DNA of 64,000 nt from JAMQPK01 sp035937795 (GTDB lineage Bacteria > Acidobacteriota > Vicinamibacteria > Vicinamibacterales > JAMQPK01), in contig DASZHO010000102.1 of the NCBI GenBank assembly GCA_035937795.1, forward strand, positions 1-64,000, written 5' to 3'. Of the stretch, positions 7,440-14,951 are shown in pieces. Made by a program: the position numbers and the translations under genes. Numbering within the stretch: position 1 is the first letter of the stretch; each line of letters starts with the position of its first letter. The notes under the pieces were generated by a model that had not been told where the DNA came from, ran no database searches, and saw only the letters and a program-made list of their open reading frames with translations.

Positions 7440-8431
7440 CACGCGACTACGCTCCTCTGCCCAGGTGGAAAGGGGGGCATTGGATGACCTTGTACGCATG
7501 GGGAAAGCCGCGCCACTTTCCCGCGCTGCCCCCGCCGCAGCCGCGCTATTTCGACGTGGCGCCTGGCACCCGCGTACTGGCGCACTGCCACTGGCAGAAG
7601 CGGCCGTGGGCCCACCCGACGATCCTGTTGCTCCACGGATTGGAAAGCTCGAGCGACGCGCATTACGTGCGAGGGCTGTCCGACAAGGCGTTCGCCGCCG
7701 GCTTCAATGCGGTGCGGCTCAATCAGCGCAATTGCGGAGGCACCGAACGCCTGACGGACAGCCTGTATCACTCCGGCCTGACACAGGATCCGCTCGCGGT
7801 GATGCGCGAGCTCATCGAGGTGGACGGCCTGCGGTCGATCGCCGTCGTCGGCTATTCGCTCGGGGGAAATCTCGCGCTCAAGCTGGCCGGCGATTTCGGC
7901 GCGACGCCGCCGAACGAGCTCCAAGCGGTCTCGGCCGTCTCGCCGACGATGGACCTGGCGGTGTGTGTCGAGGCGCTCGAAGCACCGCAGAACCAAATCT
8001 ATCAGCGGCACTTCGTGCGCAATCTCAAGAAACGAATGCGGCGCAAAGCACGCGCGTTCCCGGGCCGATTCTCTCTCGACGCGCTCGGAGGGGTAAACAC
8101 GATCCGCGAGTTCGACGAGGCCTACACCGCGCCGTTTCACGGGTTTCGCGGCGCCTCGGACTACTACCATCGCGCCAGTGCGATGCGCGTGATCGAGAAC
8201 ATCAATATCCCCACGCTGATTATTTCCGCGGAGGATGATCCGTTCGTGCCGCCGGCTCCCTTCGGCGTCCCGGCGGTGGCAGGGAACGAACATATCCGGG
8301 TAAGGCTGATGAAAGAGGGCGGGCATTGCGGGTTCGTGGAAGAGCGTCGCGGCAGCTACGACGGCTACTGGGCGGAGCGCGAGGTGGTGGAGTTTGTCAG
8401 TGAAATGTGTAAGTTGAAAGTGGAAAGTTAA
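7436..8431 (+). CDS. YheT-family alpha/beta hydrolase
   Basis: A 331-residue alpha/beta hydrolase of the YheT/ABHD1-3 family. The nucleophile elbow is GYSLGGN, with serine nucleophile in the usual context; the oxyanion-hole region is LLLHGLESSSDAHY; an acid (SAEDDPFVPP) and a histidine (GGHCGFVEE) complete the triad. Substrates of bacterial members are poorly known but are probably carboxylic esters or lipids. The ATG overlaps the previous stop codon. The last residues (KLKVES) and the TAA stop come from the heptamer array that begins at 8415, so the C-terminus has run into repeat sequence. Confidence 0.88.
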   Translation: MTRDYAPLPRWKGGHWMTLYAWGKPRHFPALPPPQPRYFDVAPGTRVLAHCHWQKRPWAHPTILLLHGLESSSDAHYVRGLSDKAFAAGFNAVRLNQRNCGGTERLTDSLYHSGLTQDPLAVMRELIEVDGLRSIAVVGYSLGGNLALKLAGDFGATPPNELQAVSAVSPTMDLAVCVEALEAPQNQIYQRHFVRNLKKRMRRKARAFPGRFSLDALGGVNTIREFDEAYTAPFHGFRGASDYYHRASAMRVIENINIPTLIISAEDDPFVPPAPFGVPAVAGNEHIRVRLMKEGGHCGFVEERRGSYDGYWAEREVVEFVSEMCKLKVES

Positions 8432-8449
8432 AAGTGGAAAGTGGAAAGT
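8415..8449 (+). repeat. Heptamer array B: 5 units of GGAAAGT type
   Basis: Five 7-bp units (TGAAAGT, GGAAAGT, TAAAAGT, GGAAAGT, GGAAAGT). The first two encode the C-terminus of the YheT-like hydrolase and the third provides its TAA stop. The array ends 10 bp before the stop codon of the convergent DUF72 gene. Confidence 0.9.
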
Positions 8450-8459
8450 GGAGGGCAGG

Positions 8460-9164
8460 TCAGGAGAGGTGGAGGTGCTGCATGAGCTCGCGGGCGAAGG
8501 CCGGTCCCTTGCCTTGCTCCTCATGTTTGAAGTACACGAAAATCTCCTTGCACCGCGGCTGCAATGCCGCAATCTTCCTTCCCCACTCCTCGATATCCTC
8601 CGGCTGGTACCCTTCGTCGCGCAGCCGAAAGTACCCGTAGTCGGCCGTCAGATCCAGCGGTGTCTCGAGCTTCTCGCTGTCGGCCACGCACAAGGCTTTG
8701 TGGTGCTGGCGCAGGCGTCCAAACACTTCGTCGTCAAACCACGACGGATGCCGGAACTCGAACGCCGCCGGGGCCCTGGGCGGCAGTGACGCGAGGAACG
8801 CATCGAGGCGGGCGACATCTTTCTTCAGCGTTGGCGGAAGTTGAAACAGCAGCGCGCCGAGCTGGCTGCCGAGAGTGCCCGCGACGCGGCAGAAGGCGGC
8901 GGTCAGGTCCTCGCAACCCACCAATTTCGCGTCGTGCGTGATCCGGCGCGGCGCTTTCAGCGTGAAGCGAAATTCAGGCGCGACCTGCTTCACCCATCCC
9001 GAGAGAATCTTCTCGGTGGGCATCCGGTAGAAGGTGTAATTGATCTCGACAGTAGGAAAACGCGCCGCGTAATAGGGAAGCATCTTCGCGGCCGGCAAGT
9101 CGGCCGGATAAAAGCTTCCCTTCCACTCAGGGTAGTTATAGCCGGAGGTGCCGACGAGGATCAC
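8460..9164 (-). CDS. DUF72 family protein
   Basis: About 234 residues of the DUF72 (YecE-like) family, a TIM-barrel-like fold of unknown function. Typical phrases are GTSGYNYPEWKGSFYP near the start, FPTVEINYTFYRMP, FRFTLKAPRRITH, and near the end EIFVYFKHEEQGKGP. The start is uncertain. GTG 9164 places the first family motif at the N-terminus. A longer frame begins at 9305 but would run antisense through the neighbouring RRM gene and has a low-complexity alanine-rich extension, so I reject it. It lies 43 bp downstream of the second RRM gene on the same strand and may be cotranscribed with it. Confidence 0.88.
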   Translation of the reverse strand: MILVGTSGYNYPEWKGSFYPADLPAAKMLPYYAARFPTVEINYTFYRMPTEKILSGWVKQVAPEFRFTLKAPRRITHDAKLVGCEDLTAAFCRVAGTLGSQLGALLFQLPPTLKKDVARLDAFLASLPPRAPAAFEFRHPSWFDDEVFGRLRQHHKALCVADSEKLETPLDLTADYGYFRLRDEGYQPEDIEEWGRKIAALQPRCKEIFVYFKHEEQGKGPAFARELMQHLHLS

Positions 9165-9207
9165 TGGCCTTCGCCGACCAACGCCCGAGGATGTGCAGAG
9201 CGGAACC

Positions 9208-9576
9208 TCACCATCTGGGCTCGCGGCGGCCGCCCGCACCACCGCTGCCGCCGAAGTCGTCGCCGCCGCGATTACCCCCGCGGCCGAAGCCACCGCCCCC
9301 GCCAAAGCTACGTCCGGCTCCGCCCTCGGGCTTGGGCCGCGCCTCGTTCACCACGAGCTGGCGCCCCTCCATCTCATACTGATGAAATTTCTCGATGGCC
9401 TTCTGTGCTGCTTCGTCCGTGGCCATCTCGACGAAACCGAAACCGCGCGCCCGCCCCGTGGCCATGTCGCGCATGACGCGTGCGCTGGTGACGTTGCCTA
9501 CGCTGCCGAACAACTGCGTGAGATCTTCGTCTGTCGCTTTGTACGGAAGATTACCGACATAGAGCCTACGACCCAT
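9208..9576 (-). CDS. Glycine-rich RRM RNA-binding protein, second copy
   Basis: A 122-residue paralogue of the protein at 457-795. RNP2 is LYVGNL (5-10) and RNP1 is RGFGFVEM (44-51). The two share an almost identical central block (RVMRDMATGRARGFGFVEM here) and the same RREPRW ending; they differ mostly in the glycine/phenylalanine-rich tail. An AGGAGG ribosome-binding site lies upstream of the ATG, and a consensus sigma-70 promoter stands about 60 bp upstream. It lacks the long leader hairpin seen before the first copy, so the two paralogues are likely regulated differently. A post-transcriptional or cold-stress role is family inference. Confidence 0.93.
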   Translation of the reverse strand: MGRRLYVGNLPYKATDEDLTQLFGSVGNVTSARVMRDMATGRARGFGFVEMATDEAAQKAIEKFHQYEMEGRQLVVNEARPKPEGGAGRSFGGGGGFGRGGNRGGDDFGGSGGAGGRREPRW

Positions 9577-9634
9577 GGTTAGCTACGCCTCCTGACCGGA
9601 ATAGTTGGAACTGCACGTAAAGATGGAAGGCGTG

Positions 9635-9663
9635 TTTATAAACCGGTCCCAGGAGAGTGTCAA
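9635..9663 (-). promoter_or_regulatory. Consensus sigma-70 promoter of the second RRM gene
   Basis: On the minus strand TTGACA (9663-9658) and TATAAA (9640-9635) are separated by exactly 17 nt. The predicted transcript would start near 9628 and carry a leader of about 50 nt with an AGGAGG site before ATG 9576. Confidence 0.8.
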
Positions 9664-9665
9664 CA

Positions 9666-9689
9666 GATCTTCAATTTGATCTTCAATTT
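9666..9689. repeat. 12-bp tandem duplication upstream of the RRM promoter
   Basis: Two perfect copies of GATCTTCAATTT stand head to tail directly behind the -35 box of the RRM promoter (minus strand). They may be an upstream regulatory element or simple slippage. Confidence 0.75.
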
Positions 9690-9694
9690 GTCGC

Positions 9695-9825
9695 GGGGGC
9701 CCCTCAGGCACCCCAACGCGGCTGCCGCGTTGGGGACCCCGCCACCCCGCTCCACGCCGCTTCGCTTGCGGGGGCCCCGTCGCCCCGCGCCGCTCGCGGC
9801 TCATTGCTCTTGTCGCGGGGGCCCC
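9695..9825. repeat. GC-rich block with three GCGGGGGCCCC boxes and a hairpin
   Basis: The motif GGGGGCCCC occurs three times (9695-9703, 9770-9778, 9817-9825), each preceded by GC. Between the first two lies a perfect 11-bp inverted repeat with a CTG loop (9711-9735). The 290-bp gap between the RRM gene and the next minus-strand gene has no supported ORF. The hairpin could terminate transcription from the right, although it has no T-run. Confidence 0.7.
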
Positions 9826-9866
9826 TGGGGCACGCCGCCGCCCCGAATGTTGCCACTCGCGGCGGC

Positions 9867-10286
9867 TTACGTGAGCGTCGCCGCGAAATCAGCACCTGCT
9901 TTCGCGACGATACCGTCCTTATCGGATGGCATGCCGCTCACGCCGATGGCCCCGATGACCTGCCCGTCGACGAGGAGCGGGAGCCCGCCTTCGACGGGCA
10001 CGGCGCCCGGCAGAAACGCCATGTGGGGCTTGTCGCCAGCGACCATGTCCTGGAAGAGCTTGGTCGACCGCTTGAAGCGCAGCGCGGCCAGCCCCTTCTG
10101 CTGCGCCACGTGGATGCTGCCAGTCTGGGTGCCATCCATGGTCACCAGGTAGATCAGGTTCGCGCCATCGTCGAAGACTGCGATGCAGTTGGTGAAGCTA
10201 TTCCTGCGGGCTTCGGCCTCAGCTACGGTGCCAATTTCCTTAGCCGCGGCGAGCGTGAGCGATTTTTTTGTGGTCAGTTGAGCCAT
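9867..10286 (-). CDS. GlcG/HbpS family protein
   Basis: A 139-residue protein of the GlcG/HbpS (DUF336) family, small domains that bind heme or corrinoids in some members and accompany dehydrogenases in others. The typical core is visible: the LTLAAAKEIGTVAEAEA helix, IAVFDDGANLIYLVTMDG, and the glycine-rich VEGGLPLLVDGQVIGAIGVSG segment. No signal peptide is present. The start at 10286 follows a GGAAGGA ribosome-binding site. The gene begins inside the 3' end of the LeuA-like gene (47-bp overlap on the same strand), so the two are probably translated from one mRNA. Confidence 0.85.
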   Translation of the reverse strand: MAQLTTKKSLTLAAAKEIGTVAEAEARRNSFTNCIAVFDDGANLIYLVTMDGTQTGSIHVAQQKGLAALRFKRSTKLFQDMVAGDKPHMAFLPGAVPVEGGLPLLVDGQVIGAIGVSGMPSDKDGIVAKAGADFAATLT

Positions 10287-11865
10287 GCGTCCTTCCGTGT
10301 TTGGCGATCGGTTTGGCGATCGGCGCCGGAGTGCTGCGCAGCGCAATCATGTTCAGCGCGTGCTCGGTGGCCTGAATCGCGGCGGCAAGCTGGTCGCTGT
10401 GCACGCCGCGCGTTTTGATCCCACCTTCCCACTTGATGGTAGTTTCAACGAGCGCGTCGGTTTTTCCCCCGGGAGGAATTCTCACCTCGTAATCGAGCAG
10501 CTTCGGCAGCTCGAAGCCCAGGTGCTTCTCGATGCTCTTCAACGCCTGCATGAACGCGTCGTAGCCACCGTCGCCCGAGCCGGTGGCATGAAGCTCCTTG
10601 TCGCGATAGCGAACCAGAATGGTCGCGGTGGGCCGCAACCCGCGGTTGCTGACCACCGAATAGTCCTTCACTTCGAAGACGCGCAGCTCGCGCGTTTGCA
10701 GCACTTCCGAGATCAGGAACGGCAGGTCGGAGGTCGTCACGCTCTTTTTCTGATCGCCAAGCTCGATGATGCGCGCCAGGAGCTGCTGCTTCTGTTCGGG
10801 CGTCAGCGTGATGTTGAGCCGCTCGAGGTTGAAGTCGAGGCTGGCTTTCCCCATCAACTTGCCCATTGCATAGGTGCGATGCCGCCCGAAGCGCGCAGGG
10901 GTCAGCCGGCTTTCGTACAGATTGCCCTTCATGTCGCCGTCGGCATGAATGCCGGCGGTCTGCGTGAACACGTTTTCGCCGGAAATCGGCTTGTTGGCGG
11001 GCACGCGGCGACCCGAAAACACCTCGACGAGCTTGCTGATCCCGGCCAGCGCGCGTTCATCCACGCCCGTACGCACCTGCGCGTGGTCGCGCAGCGCGAC
11101 CACCACTTCGTCGAGGGTCGTGTTGCCGGCGCGTTCGCCCATCCCATTCACGGTCACGTGCACGCCGTGCACGCCGGCCATCACCGCCTCGAGCGTGTTC
11201 GCGGTGGCCAGGCCGTAATCGTCGTGCCCGTGGAAATCGAAACGAAGATCCGGAAACGCCTTGATGACGCGCCCCACCATGTCCCGCACCTGCGGCGGCG
11301 AGAGGAGCCCGAGGGTATCCGGCAGCATGATGCGCCGGATATTGTTTGCTGCCAGCGCGGCGATGTGCTCGAAGACGTAATCCTCGCCGGCGAGCATGCC
11401 GCCGGACCAGTCTTCCAGATACACGTTGAACCCAACGCCCTGCTTCACGCCGTAGTCGATTGTCCTGCGAATATCGTCCAGATGCTGCTGATGGGTCTTC
11501 TTCAGCTGCTCGCGGCAATGGTGCAGCGAGCCCTTCGTCAGCAAATTGATGACACACACGCCCACCGAACGGGCCCAGTCGATGGAACGATTCACGTCGA
11601 CGAACCCGAGGATCTCGACGCGGTCGGTCATCCCCTTCGACTCGACGTAGTCGATGATCGCCTTCACGGCGTGGCGCTCGCCCTCGCTGACGCGCGCGGA
11701 TGCGACCTCGATGCGGTCCACCTTGACGGTTTCGAGGAGCCGGCGCGCGATGGTGCGTTTCTCCTCCGGCATCATCGAGATGCCTTCGGCCTGCTCGCCA
11801 TCACGCAGCGTCGTATCCATGATCTCGATACGCCGCACGCTGGCTCTCTTCGACGTCTTGTTCAT
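10240..11865 (-). CDS. LeuA/CimA-type alpha-isopropylmalate or citramalate synthase
   Basis: A 541-residue enzyme of the DRE-TIM metallolyase superfamily. The catalytic barrel carries DTTLRDGEQ (17-25), the metal-binding HGH (212-214) in FHGHDDYG, and NGMGERAGN (240-248). The C-terminal half contains a LeuA-type regulatory domain (SVVSNRGLRPTATILVRYRD and the following conserved block), which in the family binds leucine or isoleucine for feedback inhibition. It condenses an acyl group of acetyl-CoA with a 2-oxo acid; whether the substrate is 2-oxoisovalerate (leucine) or pyruvate (isoleucine) cannot be told here. No other branched-chain genes are nearby. The last codons include a 12-bp duplication (PIAKPIAK) that overlaps the next gene's leader. 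Confidence 0.87.
   Translation of the reverse strand: MNKTSKRASVRRIEIMDTTLRDGEQAEGISMMPEEKRTIARRLLETVKVDRIEVASARVSEGERHAVKAIIDYVESKGMTDRVEILGFVDVNRSIDWARSVGVCVINLLTKGSLHHCREQLKKTHQQHLDDIRRTIDYGVKQGVGFNVYLEDWSGGMLAGEDYVFEHIAALAANNIRRIMLPDTLGLLSPPQVRDMVGRVIKAFPDLRFDFHGHDDYGLATANTLEAVMAGVHGVHVTVNGMGERAGNTTLDEVVVALRDHAQVRTGVDERALAGISKLVEVFSGRRVPANKPISGENVFTQTAGIHADGDMKGNLYESRLTPARFGRHRTYAMGKLMGKASLDFNLERLNITLTPEQKQQLLARIIELGDQKKSVTTSDLPFLISEVLQTRELRVFEVKDYSVVSNRGLRPTATILVRYRDKELHATGSGDGGYDAFMQALKSIEKHLGFELPKLLDYEVRIPPGGKTDALVETTIKWEGGIKTRGVHSDQLAAAIQATEHALNMIALRSTPAPIAKPIAKHGRTHGSTDHKKIAHARRG
10299..10322. repeat. 12-bp tandem duplication
   Basis: Two perfect copies of GTTTGGCGATCG. On the minus strand they encode the PIAKPIAK repeat near the C-terminus of the LeuA-like enzyme and also sit just upstream of the ribosome-binding site of the GlcG-like gene. 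Confidence 0.85.
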
Positions 11866-11937
11866 GACTGCCAGAGCAAAAGCATAGCATTGCCGCCCTA
11901 CTTTACGCACAGAGCGGCCCGATCTACAGTCAGTGGT

Positions 11938-12804
11938 ATGACGTTTCGCAGCTTTGTTCTTCTTTGTATTTGTATTTGTATCGTTCTCTCGGCCGCTTGC
12001 AGTTCGGCCAGGCACTACGAAATGAAAGGCCAGATCCTGTCGGTGAACCGGGACAAGCAGGAGGTGCTCGTCAAGCACGAAGAGATTCCCGGCTTCATGA
12101 TGGCGATGACGATGCCCTACAAGGTACGGTCGGGCAGCATGCTGGAAAACCTGGGGGCCGGGGATCTCGTGACGGCGCAACTCGAAGTGAAAGACAACGT
12201 CGCCACGATTACCTCGATGGCCAAAACCGGCAGCGCACCGCCCGATCTTCCTCCACCGGCGCCGGTTCGAACGGCTGGATTCATCCAGATGCTCCGGGAA
12301 GGCGAACTGGTCCCCAACCAGCCGTTCGTCGATCAGAACGGGAAGGCGCGCACGTTCGCCGAAATTCGCGGCGGCCATGCCATGGCGCTGACCTTCATGT
12401 ATACGAAATGTCCCATGCCGACTTACTGCCCGATGATGGATCGCAACTTCGCCGAGGTGCAGAAAGCGATCAAGGCAAATCCAGCGCTCGGCGACAAGGC
12501 GCGATTGCTGTCGGTGAGCTTCGATCCAAAGAACGACACGCCGCCGGTGCTGAAGGCGCACGCCAAGGAAGTCGGCGCGGATCCGGCAATCTGGACCTTC
12601 ACGACCGGCGACCAGGACGCCATCGATCGATTCGCCATGAGCTTCGGATTGACGCTGATTCGCGGCGAAGCGCCCGACCCGAACGAGATCGGCCACACGC
12701 TGCGTACCGCGATCATCGGGCGCGACGGCAAGCTGGTGAAGGTCTACACGGGGAACGAATGGACGCCGCCACAGGTCGTGGCGGATCTCGAGAAGCTTCC
12801 TTGA
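11938..12804 (+). CDS. SCO1/SenC lipoprotein with N-terminal copper-binding domain
   Basis: A 288-residue lipoprotein (lipobox LSAAC, Cys21). Residues about 26-95 form a CusF-like copper domain with the MMAMTMPYKV motif. Residues about 105-288 are an SCO thioredoxin fold, which in cytochrome oxidase assembly delivers copper to the CuA centre. The copper cysteines are Cys158 and Cys164 in TKCPMPTYCP, spaced C-x5-C rather than the classical C-x3-C, and the partner histidine is His253 in EIGHTLRT. A similar CusF-like domain is fused to the BNR protein at 37583. The start follows a spacer with no clear ribosome-binding site. The stop overlaps the next start (TGATG). Confidence 0.92.
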   Translation: MTFRSFVLLCICICIVLSAACSSARHYEMKGQILSVNRDKQEVLVKHEEIPGFMMAMTMPYKVRSGSMLENLGAGDLVTAQLEVKDNVATITSMAKTGSAPPDLPPPAPVRTAGFIQMLREGELVPNQPFVDQNGKARTFAEIRGGHAMALTFMYTKCPMPTYCPMMDRNFAEVQKAIKANPALGDKARLLSVSFDPKNDTPPVLKAHAKEVGADPAIWTFTTGDQDAIDRFAMSFGLTLIRGEAPDPNEIGHTLRTAIIGRDGKLVKVYTGNEWTPPQVVADLEKLP

Positions 12805-13541
12805 TGGAGGGTGGGCTTCAATTCACACCCTCGGAGCGGCGGTTGATCGCGCGGCTGAAGACGCCGCGCCAGGTTCAGCATTGGTTGAACGAACTGCCCT
12901 ACAACACCGAGCCGCCGCCGGGCCGCGCCACGCTACGAAGCTTTCGCGGCGTCGTGCGTCATCACACCGCGCATTGCCTTGAAGCGGCGCTGGCCGCCGC
13001 GGTGATTCTCGAGCAGCATGGCTATCCTCCGCTCGTCATGAGCTTCGAATCGATCGACGATCTCGATCACGTGATTTTTGTCTATCGGCGGAACGGCCGC
13101 TGGGGATCGGTGGCGCGCTCGCGCGACCCGGGCCTTCACGGACGCAAACCGGTCTTCGCCACTTCGCGCGCGCTCGCCAACAGCTACAAGGACACGTACG
13201 TGGATTTAACGGGCCGATTGAAGGCGTTCACGGTGGTCGATTTGCGACGCCTGGGCGGCTATGACTGGCGGCTGGCGGAGGGGAACGTGTGGAAGGTGGA
13301 GCGGCTGCTGCTCGATACGCCGCATCAGCCGTTGCGCATGGCCGAGGGGCGGTTTCGATCCTTCCGGGCACGGTATCGCGCCTTCAAGGAAAAATATCCC
13401 GATCGAAAACCGATCTTGTACGAAGGCCGGGAGCGATGGACGGAAATCCCGAAGGCATTCCTTCGCCCACTTCCCGCGGTCTCGCGTGGCGCGCGAGCTG
13501 CCGACGCTAGTCGAGATCAAAATCGCGGGTGGGCTTGGTGA
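12804..13541 (+). CDS. Transglutaminase-like superfamily protein
   Basis: A 245-residue soluble protein. A candidate Cys-His-Asp triad is visible: Cys58 in HHTAHCLEAALAAA at the start of a helix, His89 in DDLDHVIFVYR, and Asp108 in VARSRDPG. That order and spacing match transglutaminase-like thiol proteases/peptidases of bacteria, so I call the superfamily but not a substrate. The ATG overlaps the SCO stop codon, suggesting coupled translation with the copper chaperone. Its 3' end overlaps the convergent small zinc-ribbon gene by 35 bp. The residues after about 225 look less constrained. Confidence 0.7.
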   Translation: MEGGLQFTPSERRLIARLKTPRQVQHWLNELPYNTEPPPGRATLRSFRGVVRHHTAHCLEAALAAAVILEQHGYPPLVMSFESIDDLDHVIFVYRRNGRWGSVARSRDPGLHGRKPVFATSRALANSYKDTYVDLTGRLKAFTVVDLRRLGGYDWRLAEGNVWKVERLLLDTPHQPLRMAEGRFRSFRARYRAFKEKYPDRKPILYEGRERWTEIPKAFLRPLPAVSRGARAADASRDQNRGWAW

Positions 13542-13824
13542 TCGGCTCTTCCTTGGCCTGCTTCAACGCCTCCTCGAAGCGCTTCGACAGCGCATCGCCG
13601 CGCGTGCGCTCGGCGGTGACCGACTGGTCGAACGCCGCGTCGCGCCGCCGTTTTTCTTCGGCGAGAATCTTCTGCGCGTCCGACAGCTCGATGTTCAAAC
13701 CGGAATCGGGCTCGCGATGTGAGATGACGCGGCCCAGGTTCAGGTCGATGACCAGCGCTGCTCCGCAGCACGGGCACTTGACCTCCCGCTCGGACTGCAG
13801 CTTTGGCACAGGTTTTTCAGGCAC
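13507..13824 (-). CDS. Small zinc-ribbon coiled-coil protein
   Basis: A protein of about 105 residues. The N-terminal part has one CPCCG knuckle (VKCPCCGAALVIDLNLG), half of a zinc ribbon. A charged helical stretch follows (AQKILAEEKRRRDAAFD and RFEEALKQAKEE) that could form a coiled coil. GTG 13824 is chosen as the start because it lies just before the first protein-like residues and leaves 6 bp to the divergent gene. The longer frame upstream is antisense to the endonuclease gene. The function is unknown; similar short proteins occur in related genomes, to my recollection. Confidence 0.7.
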   Translation of the reverse strand: MPEKPVPKLQSEREVKCPCCGAALVIDLNLGRVISHREPDSGLNIELSDAQKILAEEKRRRDAAFDQSVTAERTRGDALSKRFEEALKQAKEEPITKPTRDFDLD

Positions 13825-13830
13825 GAAGGC

Positions 13831-14553
13831 ATGATACGTAAAACGCTGCGCGTCGTCACCTACAACATCCATCGGTGCCGAGGGCTCGACGGCCGCACAC
13901 TGCCGCACCGCGCCATCGAAGTGCTGCTGAGCCTCAACCCCGACATCATCGCGCTGCAGGAAGTCATTGGTGCGGGACCGAACGGGTCGAGCCACGCCGA
14001 GGAGATCGGCGCGGGGCTGGGAATGGGCTGGGCCATGGCCTCGGTGCGCCACCTGCGCGGCCATCAATTCGGCAACCTGGTGCTGTCGCGCTTCCCCATC
14101 AGGCAGTACTATCAATACGACCTGTCGTGGAAGACGTGCGAGCCGCGCTGCTGCCAGCGGGTCGATCTAGCCATCGACGACAAAACGCTCCACCTCTTCA
14201 ACGTGCATCTAGGCACGGCGTTCCGGGAACGCCGCGACCAGGCAGAGCGGCTTGCCGGGATCGTGCACCATCGCCGGATCAAAGCCCCGAAGATCGTGCT
14301 CGGAGACTTCAATGAATGGAGCCGCGGGCTGGCGACGGCGGTCCTGGAGGAAAAACTCCAGGCGATCGACCTGAGCGTGCACCTGAAACGGAAGCGCACC
14401 TACCCGGGGATTCTTCCGTTCCTTCATCTCGACCACATCTACTACGAAGGCCACGTCGAGATCGCGAGCGTCGACGTCCCGCGCACGCGCAAATCGCTGA
14501 TAGCCTCGGACCACCTGCCTTTTCTGGCGGAGCTGAGGGTGGGGTTTGAATAA
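13831..14553 (+). CDS. Endonuclease/exonuclease/phosphatase family protein
   Basis: A 240-residue metal-dependent phosphodiesterase of the EEP superfamily. The canonical motifs are in order: VVTYNIHRCRG, IIALQEV (metal ligand Glu), NLVLSRFP, FNVHLGT, the catalytic GDFNEW, and the terminal SDHLPFLAEL with the catalytic Asp-His pair. There is no signal peptide, so it is cytoplasmic. Members act on nucleic acids, phospholipids or inositol phosphates; the substrate cannot be told. The final residue is followed by a heptamer array that provides the TAA stop. Confidence 0.9.
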   Translation: MIRKTLRVVTYNIHRCRGLDGRTLPHRAIEVLLSLNPDIIALQEVIGAGPNGSSHAEEIGAGLGMGWAMASVRHLRGHQFGNLVLSRFPIRQYYQYDLSWKTCEPRCCQRVDLAIDDKTLHLFNVHLGTAFRERRDQAERLAGIVHHRRIKAPKIVLGDFNEWSRGLATAVLEEKLQAIDLSVHLKRKRTYPGILPFLHLDHIYYEGHVEIASVDVPRTRKSLIASDHLPFLAELRVGFE

Positions 14554-14619
14554 AGTAAAAAGTAAAAAGTAAAAAGTGGAAAGTAAAAAGTGGAAAGTGG
14601 AAAGTGGAAAGTAGAATGT
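14550..14619 (+). repeat. Heptamer array C: 10 units of AAAAAGT/GGAAAGT type
   Basis: Ten exact 7-bp units from ATAAAGT through three AAAAAGT, alternating GGAAAGT and AAAAAGT, to AGAATGT. The first unit contains the TAA stop of the EEP gene. The 98 bp after the array up to the next gene have no supported feature. Confidence 0.92.
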
Positions 14620-14717
14620 AAGTGCGAGGGTGCGGAGTGCAGGCCGGGTTTCAGCCGGACCTCTCCCCCAAAAATGCCGCGCGCCGCTGGATCGACCCTG
14701 TTACAGCGACCCGACTC

Positions 14718-14939
14718 CTAGCCTTCTTCTTCGAAGTCCTCGTGCTCGGTGTGATGGACGCGGGTGGAGGCGCGGAGCGCTTCGCGGTAATCGTAGATCG
14801 GTAGATTGCGGACGTGCAGCGGCATCTGGCACGCGGCGGCCTTCTCGTCGACGACGACAGTGATAGGGCTGCCTTCGACGCCGTCTCGAAAACTGACGCG
14901 GCAGCCGCAGGCGAGTCGCGCGTGGGTGAAACCCTTCAT
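14718..14939 (-). CDS. Small hypothetical protein
   Basis: A 73-residue soluble protein with two cysteines in a CGC motif near the start (ARLACGCRVSF) and an acidic tail (HTEHEDFEEEG). No known domain was recognised. It starts 12 nt after the stop codon of the TlpA-like gene on the same strand, so it could be the last gene of the sigma/anti-sigma/TlpA operon. The acidic end and cysteine pair hint at metal or redox chemistry, but that is a guess. Confidence 0.6.
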   Translation of the reverse strand: MKGFTHARLACGCRVSFRDGVEGSPITVVVDEKAAACQMPLHVRNLPIYDYREALRASTRVHHTEHEDFEEEG

Positions 14940-14951
14940 GGCCGGATGATA

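Noticed and set aside
6075..7499. 474-residue minus-strand frame opposite the polytopic membrane protein
   Set aside because: Arg/His/Gln-rich translation typical of antisense to GC-rich coding sequence; the plus-strand gene has clear helices and coupled starts.
8434..8640. Small plus-strand frame downstream of the YheT-like gene
   Set aside because: It begins in the heptamer array and then runs antisense through the DUF72 gene; no domain.
9165..9305. Longer start for the DUF72 protein
   Set aside because: It would be Ala-rich low complexity and antisense to the RRM gene's glycine-rich end.
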